Shown here in pieces: positions 8,228-17,013 of a DNA stretch of 64,000 bases; the first letter of the stretch is position 1, and each line of letters starts with the position of its first letter. The stretch comes from Bradyrhizobium diazoefficiens (GTDB lineage Bacteria; Pseudomonadota; Alphaproteobacteria; Rhizobiales; Xanthobacteraceae): contig NZ_CP067041.1 of assembly GCF_016599855.1 (NCBI RefSeq), positions 2,790,001 to 2,854,000 of the forward strand. The letters run 5' to 3'. The translations under genes and the position numbers were made by a program. The notes under the pieces were generated by a model that saw only the letters and a program-made list of their open reading frames with translations, did not search any database and had not been told where the DNA came from.

Positions 8228-9961
8228 TTACTTTTTCTTCTGCAGAACGCTCTGCGGATTGAGATTGCCGATGCGGCCGCTCTCCGAGCCCGCGGCCGGA
8301 TCGATCACCGCGTTGATGAGCGTCGGCTTGCCTGAGGCCATCGCCTCAACGAGGGCGCGCTTCAGCTCGTCCGGCGATGTCGCGTTCACGCCGACGCCGC
8401 CAAACGCTTCCATCATCTTGTCGTAGCGCGCGCCCTTGACGAACACGGTCGTCGCCGGATCGGTGTTGACGCTGTTGACGTCGGTGCCGCGATAGATGCC
8501 GTCATTGTTGAAGATGACGACGCAGATCGGCAGGTTGTAGCGGCAGATCGTCTCGACCTCCATGCCGGAGAAGCCAAAGGCCGAGTCGCCTTCCACCGCC
8601 AGCACGGGATGGCCGGTCTCGAGCGCAGCCGCGATCGCCTGGCCCATGCCGATGCCCATCACGCCCCATGTGCCGACGTCGAGACGCTTCCGTGGGCGGT
8701 ACATGTCGATGACGCCGCGGGCGAGATCGAGCGTGTTGGCGCCCTCGTTGACGAGGATCGCCTCCGGGTGATCCTTGATCACGTTCTTCAGCACGCCGAG
8801 CGCGCCGTGATAATCCATCGGCGACTTGTTGTTCATCAGCTTCGGCGCCATCTTGGCGACGTTCTCGTCGCGCTTGGTCACGATGGCCTTGGTCCATTCG
8901 GCCGGCGGAGCAGCCCAGCTGGAGCCCATCGCCTGGTTGAACGCGGAGACCACCGAGCCGATGTCGCCGACGACCGGCGCGACGATCTCGACGTTGGAGT
9001 CCATTTCCCTCGGCTCGATGTCGATCTGGATGAACTTCTTCGGGGATTCGCCCCAGCTCTTGCCCTTGCCGTGCGAGAGCAGCCAGTTCAGCCGCGCGCC
9101 GATCAGCATGACGACATCGGATTCCTTCAGCACCGTCGAACGCGCCGCGCCAGCGCATTGCGGATGGGAGTCGGGCAGCAGGCCCTTGGCCATGCTCATC
9201 GGCAGGAAGGGGACGCCGCTCTTTTCGACGAAGGTTTTGATTTGCTCGTCGGCCTGCGCGTAGGCTGCGCCCTTCCCGAGAATAATGAGCGGACGCTTTG
9301 CGGTCTTGAGCACGTCGAGCGCGCGCTTGACCGAAGCGGGCGAGGGGATCTGCGCGGGAGCAGCATCAATCACCTTGACCAGCGACTTCTGGCCGGCCTC
9401 GGCGTTCATCACCTGGCCGAACAGCTTGGCCGGCAGGTCGAGATAGACGCCACCGGGACGGCCCGACGCCGCGGCGCGGATGGCACGCGCAAAGCCAATG
9501 CCGATGTCCTGGGCGTGCAGAACGCGATAGGCCGCTTTGCACAGCGGCTTGGCGATTGCGAGTTGGTCCATCTCTTCGTAGTCGCCCTGCTGGAGATCGA
9601 CGATCTCGCGCTCGGAGGAGCCCGAGACCAGGATCATCGGGTAGCAGTTGGTGGTGGCGTGCGCGAGCGCGGTGAGACCGTTGAGGAAACCGGGCGCGGA
9701 CACCGTGAGGCAGACGCCGGGCTTCTTGGTGAGATAGCCGGCGATACCTGCGGCGTAGCCGGCGTTCTGCTCGTGGCGGAAGGAGATCACGCGAATGCCG
9801 GCGGCCTGCGCCATGCGGCCCAAATCCGTGATCGGGATGCCCGGCACATTATAGATCGTGTTGATGCCGTTCAGCTTGAGCGCGTCGATGACGAGATGGA
9901 AGCCGTCCGTCAATTCCTGCTCGGTGCCCGGTGCTTCGGACTTGGTCGCGGTGTTCAGCAT
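8228..9961 (-). CDS. oxc: Oxalyl-CoA decarboxylase
   Basis: ThDP-dependent cytoplasmic enzyme (577 residues; family about 570) converting oxalyl-CoA to formyl-CoA and CO2. The three ThDP-enzyme domains are in order: the PYR domain has the catalytic glutamate Glu64 in [13 protein letters not shown]; the middle domain contains '[16 protein letters not shown]'; the PP domain has the GD(S)..N metal/ThDP motif '[23 protein letters not shown]...NNDGIYRG'. The 'NNDGIYRG' segment is characteristic of oxalyl-CoA decarboxylase. A GGGAG site precedes ATG 9961. It lies between the GntR regulator gene and frc, 74 and 65 bp apart, so all three are probably one leftward operon. The formyl-CoA made is reused by Frc. 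Confidence 0.97.
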   Translation of the reverse strand: MLNTATKSEAPGTEQELTDGFHLVIDALKLNGINTIYNVPGIPITDLGRMAQAAGIRVISFRHEQNAGYAAGIAGYLTKKPGVCLTVSAPGFLNGLTALAHATTNCYPMILVSGSSEREIVDLQQGDYEEMDQLAIAKPLCKAAYRVLHAQDIGIGFARAIRAAASGRPGGVYLDLPAKLFGQVMNAEAGQKSLVKVIDAAPAQIPSPASVKRALDVLKTAKRPLIILGKGAAYAQADEQIKTFVEKSGVPFLPMSMAKGLLPDSHPQCAGAARSTVLKESDVVMLIGARLNWLLSHGKGKSWGESPKKFIQIDIEPREMDSNVEIVAPVVGDIGSVVSAFNQAMGSSWAAPPAEWTKAIVTKRDENVAKMAPKLMNNKSPMDYHGALGVLKNVIKDHPEAILVNEGANTLDLARGVIDMYRPRKRLDVGTWGVMGIGMGQAIAAALETGHPVLAVEGDSAFGFSGMEVETICRYNLPICVVIFNNDGIYRGTDVNSVNTDPATTVFVKGARYDKMMEAFGGVGVNATSPDELKRALVEAMASGKPTLINAVIDPAAGSESGRIGNLNPQSVLQKKK

Positions 9962-10035
9962 GGGCCTTGTCTCCCTGGTCTCAAGATAACGGGGCGAGTG
10001 CTTCGCCCTTCTGGTGAATGTTGCTAGGTGAACAG

Positions 10036-10767
10036 TTACGTAAATAATTCCTGGCCGTGCGCTTCGACGTAAGCGGCGAGGCCAAGGGTGTGATCGCGGG
10101 CGCGCTTCTCGGCGAGCTCGGTGTCGCGCGCTTCGAGCGCTTCGATCATGCCGAGGTGCTCGGGCAGCGAGGTCGCGGTGCGGTCCTTGCGTCCGATCGT
10201 CAGCTGGCGATAGCCGCGGACATGCAGCAGCAGGTCGTTGGTGAGGTCGACCAGCACTGGCGATTCCGACAACGAGATCAGCGCCTGATGGAAGGCGATG
10301 TTGGCGCGCGAATATTCCTCGACGTGATCCTCGGGCAGGCGGTCCTTGCCGAATTCCTTGAAGAAGTCGCGCAACGCCGTGATGTCTTTCTTGCGAGCGG
10401 TGGTGGTGATGAGGCGTGCCGCCATGCTTTCCAGCGCTGCCCAGGCGCGGATCATGTCGACGATCTCACTCTTGGTCCGGCGCACCACCATGATGCCGCG
10501 GCGCGGCACGGTCTTGACGAAACCGTCCTGCTCGAGCATCGCGATGGCTTCGCGGATCGGCGTGCGGCTGACGCCCAGACGTTCAGACAACGCGCGCTCG
10601 TCCAGCATCACCGGCTCGGGCGTCGAGTAGATGTCCATCTTGAGGATGGCTTCCTTCAAGGCGTCATACGCCTTGTTCTTGAAGCTGCTCTCCGGGGCAA
10701 TACGAACGATTGCGATGTCTGCCTCGGCCATGTTCGGCAACGCCTTGGTTGTTTTCCGCAGTGACAC
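10036..10767 (-). CDS. GntR-family (FCD) regulator of the oxalate genes
   Basis: A 243-residue GntR/FadR-type regulator: an N-terminal winged helix ('[66 protein letters not shown]') followed by an all-helical FCD ligand-binding domain with the metal-site histidines expected around 'IAFHQAL' and the C-terminal '[10 protein letters not shown]....ARDHTLG'. The start is GTG 10767 because a perfect GGAGGAG lies seven bases upstream; longer reading frames run into the operator region. It is divergent from the acyl-CoA synthetase gene, with two matching dyads between them, and upstream of oxc-frc. It most likely senses oxalate or a CoA intermediate and controls both arms; ligand and sign of control are inference. 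Confidence 0.88.
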   Translation of the reverse strand: MSLRKTTKALPNMAEADIAIVRIAPESSFKNKAYDALKEAILKMDIYSTPEPVMLDERALSERLGVSRTPIREAIAMLEQDGFVKTVPRRGIMVVRRTKSEIVDMIRAWAALESMAARLITTTARKKDITALRDFFKEFGKDRLPEDHVEEYSRANIAFHQALISLSESPVLVDLTNDLLLHVRGYRQLTIGRKDRTATSLPEHLGMIEALEARDTELAEKRARDHTLGLAAYVEAHGQELFT

Positions 10768-10822
10768 GACGATTCTCCTCCAGTGGGAGTCGTCTTTTAC
10801 AGGAATATTACCGGAAAGTTTT

Positions 10823-10839
10823 TGGCATACCACATGCCA
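10823..10839. promoter_or_regulatory. Operator O1 of the oxalate divergon
   Basis: TGGCATACCACATGCCA, a TGGCAT/ATGCCA inverted repeat with five bases between arms. On the reverse strand a TTGACA (plus-strand 10843-10848) lies just upstream, so this dyad would cover the spacer and -10 region of a leftward promoter for the gntR-oxc-frc genes. Confidence 0.7.
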
Positions 10840-10887
10840 GAATGTCAAGCTGGCTATTTTTTGCGGCGTTCTGGCAGGTGCTCTGAC

Positions 10888-10893
10888 TTGACA
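10888..10893 (+). promoter_or_regulatory. Candidate -35 box of the acyl-CoA synthetase promoter
   Basis: TTGACA lies 10 bases before operator O2. At 17 bases' spacing the -10 position (CCAAAT, poor match to consensus) falls inside O2, which suggests that regulator binding would block polymerase. A mirror-image TTGACA sits next to O1 on the other strand. Confidence 0.45.
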
Positions 10894-10903
10894 AGTTGGC
10901 TCC

Positions 10904-10920
10904 TGGCATACCAAATGCCA
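10904..10920. promoter_or_regulatory. Operator O2 of the oxalate divergon
   Basis: TGGCATACCAAATGCCA differs from O1 at a single spacer base and has the same TGGCAT/ATGCCA arms. Its centre is 81 bp from that of O1. It lies 155 bp upstream of the synthetase start. The 307-bp gap 10768-11074 holds these sites and no gene. Confidence 0.7.
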
Positions 10921-11074
10921 TCGCTAGCCATTTTTGATCCAAGCTGGCGGAGTAATCAAGGCATTTCGCCGCTCCGTTCCGCTAGATGGAACAGAGCGCG
11001 GCGAGGCGAGTGTCACGGCAGCCGCATCATGCGCGCTTTGCAAAGCAAGAACTGAAGGTCAAGGGAGAAGCCAC

Positions 11075-13204
11075 ATGTCCAATTCCAAAGACGTCGTCCG
11101 CAAGGTCCTTGACCAGGTCAAGGCCGACAACCGCACCAGCCTGACCGCCCCGGAAGGCAAGGTCGTCTGCGACGCCTACGGCATTCCGGTGCCGAAGGAG
11201 GGCGTGGCGAAGTCGGCGGGCGAAGCCGGCAAGATGGCGTCCGCGATGGGCTTCCCGGTGGTGATGAAGATCGTCTCGCCGGACATTCTCCACAAAACCG
11301 AGGCCGGCGGCGTCATCGTCGGCGTCAAGACGGCTGAGGATGCCGAGAAGGCCTACGAGACCATTCTCGCTAACGCCAAGAAGTACAAGGCCGACGCCAA
11401 GATCGAGGGCATCCAGGTGCAGCAGATGCTGGCCGGCGGCACCGAGGTCATCGTCGGCTCGATCACCGACGGCTCGTTCGGCAAGCTGGTTGCCTTCGGC
11501 CTCGGCGGCGTGCTGGTCGAAGTGCTGAAGGACATCACCTTCCGCCTCGCGCCCGCGACCAAGGAAGACGCGCTGTCGATGCTCGACGGCATCCAGGCGC
11601 ATGAGATTCTCAAGGGCGTGCGTGGCGGCGAGCCGGTGAATCGTACGGCGCTTGCCGACGTCATCGTCAAGGTCTCGCAGCTTGTGACCGATTTCCCTGA
11701 GATCGTCGAGCTCGACCTCAACCCTGTCTTCGCCACCGCAAAGGACGCGATTGCGGCCGACGTGCGCATCGTCGTCGACTTCGCCTATAAGCCCAAGCCG
11801 AAGCCGCGTCCGACCGAAGAGATCGTCGCGGCTATGAGCCGCATCATGCAGCCGAAGGCGGTCGCCGTGGTCGGCGCCTCCGCCGAGGACGGCAAGATCG
11901 GCAACTCCGTGATGAAGAACCTCATCAACGGCGGCTACAAGGGCGAGATCTATCCGATCCACCCGAAGGCCGCCGAGATCCTCGGCTACAAGGCCTACAA
12001 GAGCGTCAAGGACGTGCCTGGCGTGATCGACACGGCCGTGTTTGCGATCCCCGCGAAGTTCGTGGCTGCGGCGCTCACCGAGTGCGGTGAGAAGAAGATC
12101 CCGGGGGCGGTGCTGATCCCGTCGGGCTTCGCTGAAGCCGGCGCGCCGGAGCTGCAGGCCGAGATCGTCGAGGTCGGCAAGAAGTACGACATCCGCCTGA
12201 TGGGGCCGAACATCTACGGCTTCTACTATACGCCGGCCAATCTCTGCGCGACCTTCTGCACCGCTTACGACGTCAAGGGCCACGCGGCGCTGTCGTCGCA
12301 GTCCGGCGGCATCGGCATGGCCATTATCGGTTTTTCGCGCTCGGCGAAAATGGGTGTGTCGGCGATCGTCGGCCTCGGCAACAAGTCCGACATCGACGAG
12401 GACGATCTGCTCGCCTTCTTCGAGCAGGACCCGAACACGAATCTGATCGCGCAGCACTGCGAAGACCTCAAGGACGGTCGCGCCTTTGCGGAAGCGGCCA
12501 AACGCGTCTCCAAGAAGAAGCCGGTCGTCGTGCTCAAGGCCGGCCGCACCTCGGCCGGCGCGAAGGCTGCCTCGTCGCACACCGGCGCGCTCGCCGGCAA
12601 CGACAAGATCTACGAGGACGTGCTGGCGCAGTCCGGCGTGATCCGCGCTCGCAGCTTGCGGCAGTTGCTCGAGTTCGCCCGCGGCGTGCCAGTGCTGCCG
12701 ACACCGAAAGGCGAGAACGTGCTGATCATCACCGGCGCCGGCGGCTCGGGCGTGCTGCTGTCGGATTCCTGCGTCGACAACGGCCTTTCGCTGATGTCGA
12801 TGCCGCCGGATCTCGATGCGGCTTTCCGCAAGTTCATCCCGCCGTTTGGCGCGGCCGGAAATCCGGTGGATATCACCGGCGGCGAGCCGCCGATCACCTA
12901 CGTCAACACGGTGAAGCTCGGCCTGTCGGACGAGCGCATCCACTCGCTGATCCTCGGTTATTGGCACACCATCGTCACGCCGCCGATGGTGTTCGCCCGC
13001 AACATGGTCGAGGTGAAGAAGGAGATGGAGGCCAAGGGCTTCGTCAAGCCGATTGTCGCCTCGCTCGCCGGGGATGTCGAGGTCGAGGAAGCCGCCGAAT
13101 ATCTCTACCAGAACGGCATCCCGGCCTACGCCTATTCGACCGAGCTGCCGGTCGAGGTGCTCGGCGCCAAGTACAAGTGGGCGCGCGGCGCAGGCCTGCT
13201 CTGA
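11075..13204 (+). CDS. ADP-forming acyl-CoA synthetase, fused beta-alpha type; candidate oxalate-CoA ligase
   Basis: A 709-residue fused NDP-forming acyl-CoA synthetase. Residues 1-235 are an ATP-grasp beta domain ('GFPVVMKIVSPDILHKTEAGGVIVGV', 'LDLNPVFA'); from about 255 comes a CoA-binding Rossmann domain ('PKAVAVVGASAEDGKIGNSVMKNLI'), a succinyl-CoA-ligase-like domain and the phosphohistidine segment SSHTGALAGND with His502. Beta-before-alpha order is permuted relative to YfiQ/Pat-type fusions. The enzyme would form an acyl-CoA from acid, ATP and CoA with ADP and phosphate as products. Its position opposite oxc-frc, sharing twin operators, suggests that oxalate (making oxalyl-CoA without a formyl-CoA primer) or formate is the substrate; that is inference. 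ATG 11075 has AGGGAGAAG upstream. Confidence 0.85.
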   Translation: MSNSKDVVRKVLDQVKADNRTSLTAPEGKVVCDAYGIPVPKEGVAKSAGEAGKMASAMGFPVVMKIVSPDILHKTEAGGVIVGVKTAEDAEKAYETILANAKKYKADAKIEGIQVQQMLAGGTEVIVGSITDGSFGKLVAFGLGGVLVEVLKDITFRLAPATKEDALSMLDGIQAHEILKGVRGGEPVNRTALADVIVKVSQLVTDFPEIVELDLNPVFATAKDAIAADVRIVVDFAYKPKPKPRPTEEIVAAMSRIMQPKAVAVVGASAEDGKIGNSVMKNLINGGYKGEIYPIHPKAAEILGYKAYKSVKDVPGVIDTAVFAIPAKFVAAALTECGEKKIPGAVLIPSGFAEAGAPELQAEIVEVGKKYDIRLMGPNIYGFYYTPANLCATFCTAYDVKGHAALSSQSGGIGMAIIGFSRSAKMGVSAIVGLGNKSDIDEDDLLAFFEQDPNTNLIAQHCEDLKDGRAFAEAAKRVSKKKPVVVLKAGRTSAGAKAASSHTGALAGNDKIYEDVLAQSGVIRARSLRQLLEFARGVPVLPTPKGENVLIITGAGGSGVLLSDSCVDNGLSLMSMPPDLDAAFRKFIPPFGAAGNPVDITGGEPPITYVNTVKLGLSDERIHSLILGYWHTIVTPPMVFARNMVEVKKEMEAKGFVKPIVASLAGDVEVEEAAEYLYQNGIPAYAYSTELPVEVLGAKYKWARGAGLL

Positions 13205-13215
13205 GACGAAGACTT

Positions 13216-13245
13216 TCACCTCTCCCCGTCCGCGGGGAGAGGTGA
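13216..13245. repeat. Palindromic repeat of the CCTCTCCC family, between synthetase and iclR genes
   Basis: TCACCTCTCCCCG, TC, then CGCGGGGAGAGGTGA: a near-perfect 13-bp-arm palindrome 11 bp after the synthetase stop. It lacks a T run, so it may act as a weak terminator or a dispersed REP-like element; related palindromes occur at 19621, 19733, 42088 and 61549. Confidence 0.7.
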
Positions 13246-13261
13246 TAACGGTCAGGTCGCG

Positions 13262-14101
13262 ATGGGCAAGAACGTGATCAGGCGCAAATCGCTCGAAACG
13301 CGACCGGCATCGGAGGCCGATCGTGACGGCGGCGTGCAGTCCGTCGACCGCGCCCTGTCGATCTTGGAGACGCTGGCCGAGGACGACGAAGGCTATCGCC
13401 TCAGCGACCTCGCCGTCCGCACGGGGCTATCCGCCTCGACCGTGCATCGCCTGCTGGCAACTCTGGAAAGCCGCCGCTTCGTGCAATTCGACCGCGCCGA
13501 ATCCAAATGGCATGTCGGCGTGCGCAGCTTCACTGTCGGCGCCAGCTTCGCACGGCGGCGCAATTTCACCGCGCAGGCGATTCCTTATTTACGCAAGCTG
13601 CGCGATCTCACCCGCGAGACCGCCAATCTCGCCGTGGTCGACGACGAATTCGTCATCGTGCTGACGCGCATGGAAAGCCGCGAGATCATGCGCTCGCTGA
13701 CCAAGGTCGGCGGCCGCGTTCCCATGGTGACCTCAGGCGTCGGCAAGGCCGTGCTCGCGACCTATTCCGACGAGGACGTCGGCGCGGTCATCCGTCACCA
13801 CGGCATGCCAAGGCTGACCGAGAAATCTATTATCCGGCCAAGCGACCTCTTCAAGGAGCTCGCGACGGTGCGCAAGCAGGGCTATGCAATCGACGATGAG
13901 GAAGCCGAGATCGGCCTGCGCTGCGTCGCCGCTGTGGTCTACAACGCTCTCGCCGAACCGCTCGCCGCAATCTCCGTCTCAGGCCTGACCAGCCGTGTCA
14001 CCGACGCCCGGCTGCCGGAGATCGGCCGCGTGGTGCGCGAGGTCGCAGCGGAGCTGACCGGGGCGCTTGGGGGCGTAACGCCTGCGGCGCCTCCGGACTG
14101 A
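13262..14101 (+). CDS. IclR-family transcriptional regulator
   Basis: A 279-residue IclR-type protein. After a short basic leader comes the winged helix 'GGVQSVDRALSILETLAEDDEGYRLSDLAVRTGLSASTVHRLLATLESRRFVQFD', then the GAF-like effector domain containing 'GKAVLATYSDEDV' and 'RKQGYAIDDEEAEIGLRCVAAVVYNALAEPLAAISVSG', both diagnostic of IclR. The family includes AllR and similar regulators of glyoxylate and purine-derived carbon use; with adenine deaminase and gcl-hyi-glxR immediately downstream, a role in sensing glyoxylate or an allantoin-type metabolite is plausible but unproven. It starts 57 bp after the synthetase gene, separated by a palindrome. Confidence 0.9.
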   Translation: MGKNVIRRKSLETRPASEADRDGGVQSVDRALSILETLAEDDEGYRLSDLAVRTGLSASTVHRLLATLESRRFVQFDRAESKWHVGVRSFTVGASFARRRNFTAQAIPYLRKLRDLTRETANLAVVDDEFVIVLTRMESREIMRSLTKVGGRVPMVTSGVGKAVLATYSDEDVGAVIRHHGMPRLTEKSIIRPSDLFKELATVRKQGYAIDDEEAEIGLRCVAAVVYNALAEPLAAISVSGLTSRVTDARLPEIGRVVREVAAELTGALGGVTPAAPPD

Positions 14102-14176
14102 CAAATCAGCTGTAGCGGCAAGAGTCCCAAGATCGGTATATACATCTACCGTTGTCGCGTCCTTTTGGGGAATGTC

Positions 14177-14977
14177 ATGCCGTCTGAGCTCCGTTCACCC
14201 CGTCTCGCCGTTTTGATCGACGCCGACAACGCATCCGCCAAGATCGCAGATGGCCTGTTTGAGGAAATTGCCAAGATCGGCGAAGCCAGCGTCCGGCGCA
14301 TCTATGGCGACTTCTCCAATGCACGATCCAGGGGCTGGGCCGACATTCTGTCGAAGCACGCCATCATCCCGCAGCAGCAATTCGCCTATACGACGGGAAA
14401 GAATGCGTCCGACATCACGCTGGTCATCGACGCCATGGACCTGCTTCACAGCGGCCGGTTCGACGGCTTTTGCCTGGTGTCGTCCGACAGCGACTTCACC
14501 CGGCTTGCCGCCCGCATCCGGGAGCAGGGCGTCGATGTCTTTGGGTTCGGCGAACACAAGACGCCGGAAAGCTTCAGGCAGGCCTGCCGCAGGTTCATCT
14601 ACACGGAGAACCTGCTTGCGGGCACGGCGACCGCCCAGGACGCCGCGTTACGATCAACACCGCTTCAGCCGCCTGACGCCGCGACCCCCATCATCAAAAA
14701 GGTCATCACCCAGATGGAGAGCGAGGACGGCTGGGTGACGCTCGGGGAGGTCGGGCGGCAGCTTGCCAATCTAGCCTCCGATTTCGATCCGAGGACCTTT
14801 GGCTTCCGCAAGCTGAGTGACCTCGTGCGAAAGACGAATTCGTTCGAGATTGATGAGTCAAAGGGCCGTTCGATGCGGATACGGGTCAAACCCGCGGCCG
14901 CACCGCCGCCAAAGACGCGGAACCGACGCAGACCTGCTCGGTCGGGCGCCGCAGGAGGTTCGGCGCCTAAGGCGTAA
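14177..14977 (+). CDS. NYN-domain (LabA/DUF88-like) protein with C-terminal OST-HTH/LOTUS domain
   Basis: A 266-residue cytoplasmic protein. Residues about 8-145 form a NYN (PIN-like nuclease) domain: 'RLAVLIDADNAS' supplies the first acidic residues, 'KNASDITLVIDAMDLLHSGRFDGFCLVSSDSDFTRLAARIREQGVDVFGFG' the remaining acidic cluster (DxxL, SSDSDF) for metal binding. Residues about 175-245 ('IIKKVITQMESEDGWVTLGEVGRQLANLASDFDPRTFGFRKLSDLV') fit an OST-HTH/LOTUS RNA-binding domain. The tail is basic (KTRNRRRPARS). Probable RNA-processing enzyme with unknown targets. ATG 14177 has GGGGAA upstream and is preferred to the TTG four codons earlier. It is not obviously related to its metabolic neighbours. 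Confidence 0.85.
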   Translation: MPSELRSPRLAVLIDADNASAKIADGLFEEIAKIGEASVRRIYGDFSNARSRGWADILSKHAIIPQQQFAYTTGKNASDITLVIDAMDLLHSGRFDGFCLVSSDSDFTRLAARIREQGVDVFGFGEHKTPESFRQACRRFIYTENLLAGTATAQDAALRSTPLQPPDAATPIIKKVITQMESEDGWVTLGEVGRQLANLASDFDPRTFGFRKLSDLVRKTNSFEIDESKGRSMRIRVKPAAAPPPKTRNRRRPARSGAAGGSAPKA

Positions 14978-15063
14978 GCAGGGAGTGCGTTTATATTTTG
15001 AGCTTGCCCGGCTCGGTGCGGAGCGTAACCATCCCTCGGCCGTAATGCCACGCGAGGGTTCTG

Positions 15064-16866
15064 ATGACCAGACTTTCCCGCTTCACCGTCGCCCCGCTGC
15101 ATGCGATGACGCGTCGTCTCGCCGATGTCGCCTCCGCGCGTCTCGCGCCCAATCTCGTCATCACAGCCGCGCGGGTTCTATCGACCTATTCGGAGCGGAT
15201 CCACCCGGGACGGGAGGTCTGGATCACCGGCGGCCGCATCGCCGCGGTGAAGCCCGCCGGCACGGCGAAGAAGGTGTGGAGCGACGTTCCGGTTTACGAC
15301 GCCGCCGGCGGCATCATCGCGCCCGGGCTGGTCGATCCGCACATCCACATCGAATCCTCGATGGTGACGGCCTGCGCCTATGCCGAGGCGGCGCTGCTGA
15401 ACGGAACCACAACGATCTTCTGCGACAGCCATGAGATCGGTAACGTCATGGACGTCGCCGGCGTCGAAGCGATGCTGGAAGACGCGCGCGAGGCGCCGCT
15501 TTCGATCTTCCTGACAGTGCCATCCACAGTACCTGCTACCTCGGCAGAGCTCGAGACCGCTGGCGGCGACCTCACAGCGGACAAGATCGCCGGCCTGTTC
15601 GACCGCTGGCCCGAAGCTGTCGGGCTCGGCGAGAAGATGGACTTTGTGCCTGTCACCATGGGCGACGAGCGCAGCCATGCCATCCTCGCTGCGGCCCTCA
15701 AACGCGGGCGCCCGGTGTCCGGGCATGTCTACGGCCGTGAGTTTGTCGCGGCCTATGCGGCGAGCGGCGTCACCGACACCCACGAAGCAATTGACCGCGA
15801 CATCGCCGACGATTTGCTCGACGCCGGCGTCTGGATCTTCCTGCGCGGTGGCCCGCCGACCACGCCCTGGCATTCGCTGCCGCAGGCGATCCGGACGATT
15901 ACCGAGCTCGGCGCTTCGCACAAGCGGACTGCGGTCTGCACCGACGATCGCGATGCTGATGATTTGCTGCTGTTCGGTCTCGACTGGGTGGTGCGCGAAG
16001 CCGTGAAGGCGGGAATGTCGCCGGAGCAGGCCTGGTCGATGGGCTCGCTGCATGGCGCGACGCGCTTCGGCATGGAGGGCGATATCGGCGGGCTCGGCGG
16101 CGGCCGCCGCGCCGATCTCGTGCTGATGGATGACAATCTGAAGCCGCAATCGACCTGGTATGGCGGCGAGCTGGTGGTGGAGAACCGCAGGATCACGCCG
16201 CTTCTCGATCAGGCGCTGTCGCAGCGCTATCAATATCCTGACGCGGCCTATGTCACCGTGAAGCTGCCGGAGAAGCTGAAGCTGACGCCGGAGCTGCCGG
16301 CCAAGGCCTGCACCGTCAACGCGATCAAGACGGCGCTGCCGGGCATCACGCTGATCCACGAGAAGGTCGCGATTGAGCCCGCCAAGGACTGGCCATCGCT
16401 GTTCGCGCGCTACGGCCTGTGCTTCGTCACCGTGGTCGAGCGTCACGGCAAGACGGCCGGCAATGTTGCCTATGGCCTCTTGAAGGATTTTGGACTGAAG
16501 CGCGGCGCGGTTGCTTCCAGCGTCGGCCACGACAGCCACAACATCATCGTAGCCGGCACCAACGAAGCCGATATGCAGGTGGCGATCGCGGCGATCAAAG
16601 AGCAGCAGGGCGGCGTCTGCGTCGTCGCCGATGGCAAGGTGAGGGCGCTGGTCCCGCTGCCGATCGCGGGGCTCTTATCCGACAAGCGCGTCACCGAGGT
16701 CGCCGAAGAGGTCAAGGTGCTGAAGAAGGAGTGGGCCGAAGCCGGCTGTACCATTCCCTACATGGGTTTCAATTTGATTCCGCTATCGGTCATTCCCGAA
16801 ATTCGCCTCACCGACAAGGGCCTTGTGCTGGTGCCGCAGATGGAGCTGGCGCCGCTGTTCGAGTGA
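15064..16866 (+). CDS. ade: Adenine deaminase
   Basis: A 600-residue amidohydrolase-superfamily enzyme of the adenine deaminase (Ade/YfiP) type, which hydrolyses adenine to hypoxanthine and ammonia. Metal ligands are visible in '[17 protein letters not shown]' (HxH), '[11 protein letters not shown]', '[16 protein letters not shown]' and '[13 protein letters not shown]'. The C-terminal Ade domain has '[47 protein letters not shown]', a segment special to this family. It stands between the NYN protein and gcl, in the same direction but with gaps of 86 and 147 bp. Purine breakdown can feed glyoxylate, which would fit its place beside gcl. Confidence 0.92.
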   Translation: MTRLSRFTVAPLHAMTRRLADVASARLAPNLVITAARVLSTYSERIHPGREVWITGGRIAAVKPAGTAKKVWSDVPVYDAAGGIIAPGLVDPHIHIESSMVTACAYAEAALLNGTTTIFCDSHEIGNVMDVAGVEAMLEDAREAPLSIFLTVPSTVPATSAELETAGGDLTADKIAGLFDRWPEAVGLGEKMDFVPVTMGDERSHAILAAALKRGRPVSGHVYGREFVAAYAASGVTDTHEAIDRDIADDLLDAGVWIFLRGGPPTTPWHSLPQAIRTITELGASHKRTAVCTDDRDADDLLLFGLDWVVREAVKAGMSPEQAWSMGSLHGATRFGMEGDIGGLGGGRRADLVLMDDNLKPQSTWYGGELVVENRRITPLLDQALSQRYQYPDAAYVTVKLPEKLKLTPELPAKACTVNAIKTALPGITLIHEKVAIEPAKDWPSLFARYGLCFVTVVERHGKTAGNVAYGLLKDFGLKRGAVASSVGHDSHNIIVAGTNEADMQVAIAAIKEQQGGVCVVADGKVRALVPLPIAGLLSDKRVTEVAEEVKVLKKEWAEAGCTIPYMGFNLIPLSVIPEIRLTDKGLVLVPQMELAPLFE

Positions 16867-16940
16867 TCGCTTTCACCCATCTCTCGATCTAACTGATTGA
16901 AGCATCCGCTGTTTTTCCGCGGCTGCCGCATCGTGGAAAA

Positions 16941-16963
16941 TATAATCGATCTCGTTGAGATCG
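16941..16963 (+). promoter_or_regulatory. Candidate gcl promoter -10 and overlapping operator dyad
   Basis: A perfect TATAAT (16941-16946) is followed at once by CGATCTC-GTT-GAGATCG (16947-16963), a 7-bp-arm perfect inverted repeat that would cover the transcription start, 50 bp before gcl. A looser TTTTCC/GGAAAA dyad spans 16913-16940. No good -35 box is seen. The pattern fits a repressor site, perhaps for the nearby IclR-type protein. Confidence 0.5.
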
Positions 16964-17013
16964 CATCCTGCGTACCCGATGATCTCGCTGACTTAAACCA
17001 AGCGAGGTTCGAT

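Noticed and set aside
10036..10914. A longer start for the GntR regulator at 10914
   Set aside because: It would translate operator O1 and part of the promoter; GTG 10767 has a perfect ribosome site and gives a standard GntR length.
11027..13219. A 730-codon open frame on the reverse strand opposite the acyl-CoA synthetase
   Set aside because: It mirrors the codon structure of the real gene; the translation is rich in Arg, His, Asp and Leu without domains, as expected for antisense of GC-rich coding DNA.
14978..15063. A purine riboswitch upstream of adenine deaminase
   Set aside because: The 86-base gap is short, has no conserved purine-aptamer core and no terminator alternative.
15178..16539. 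Long reverse-strand frame opposite adenine deaminase, and similar frames opposite oxc, gcl, ytfR, galM, chvE and smoE
   Set aside because: All are shadows of recognised genes with no family signature and no fitting ribosome sites.
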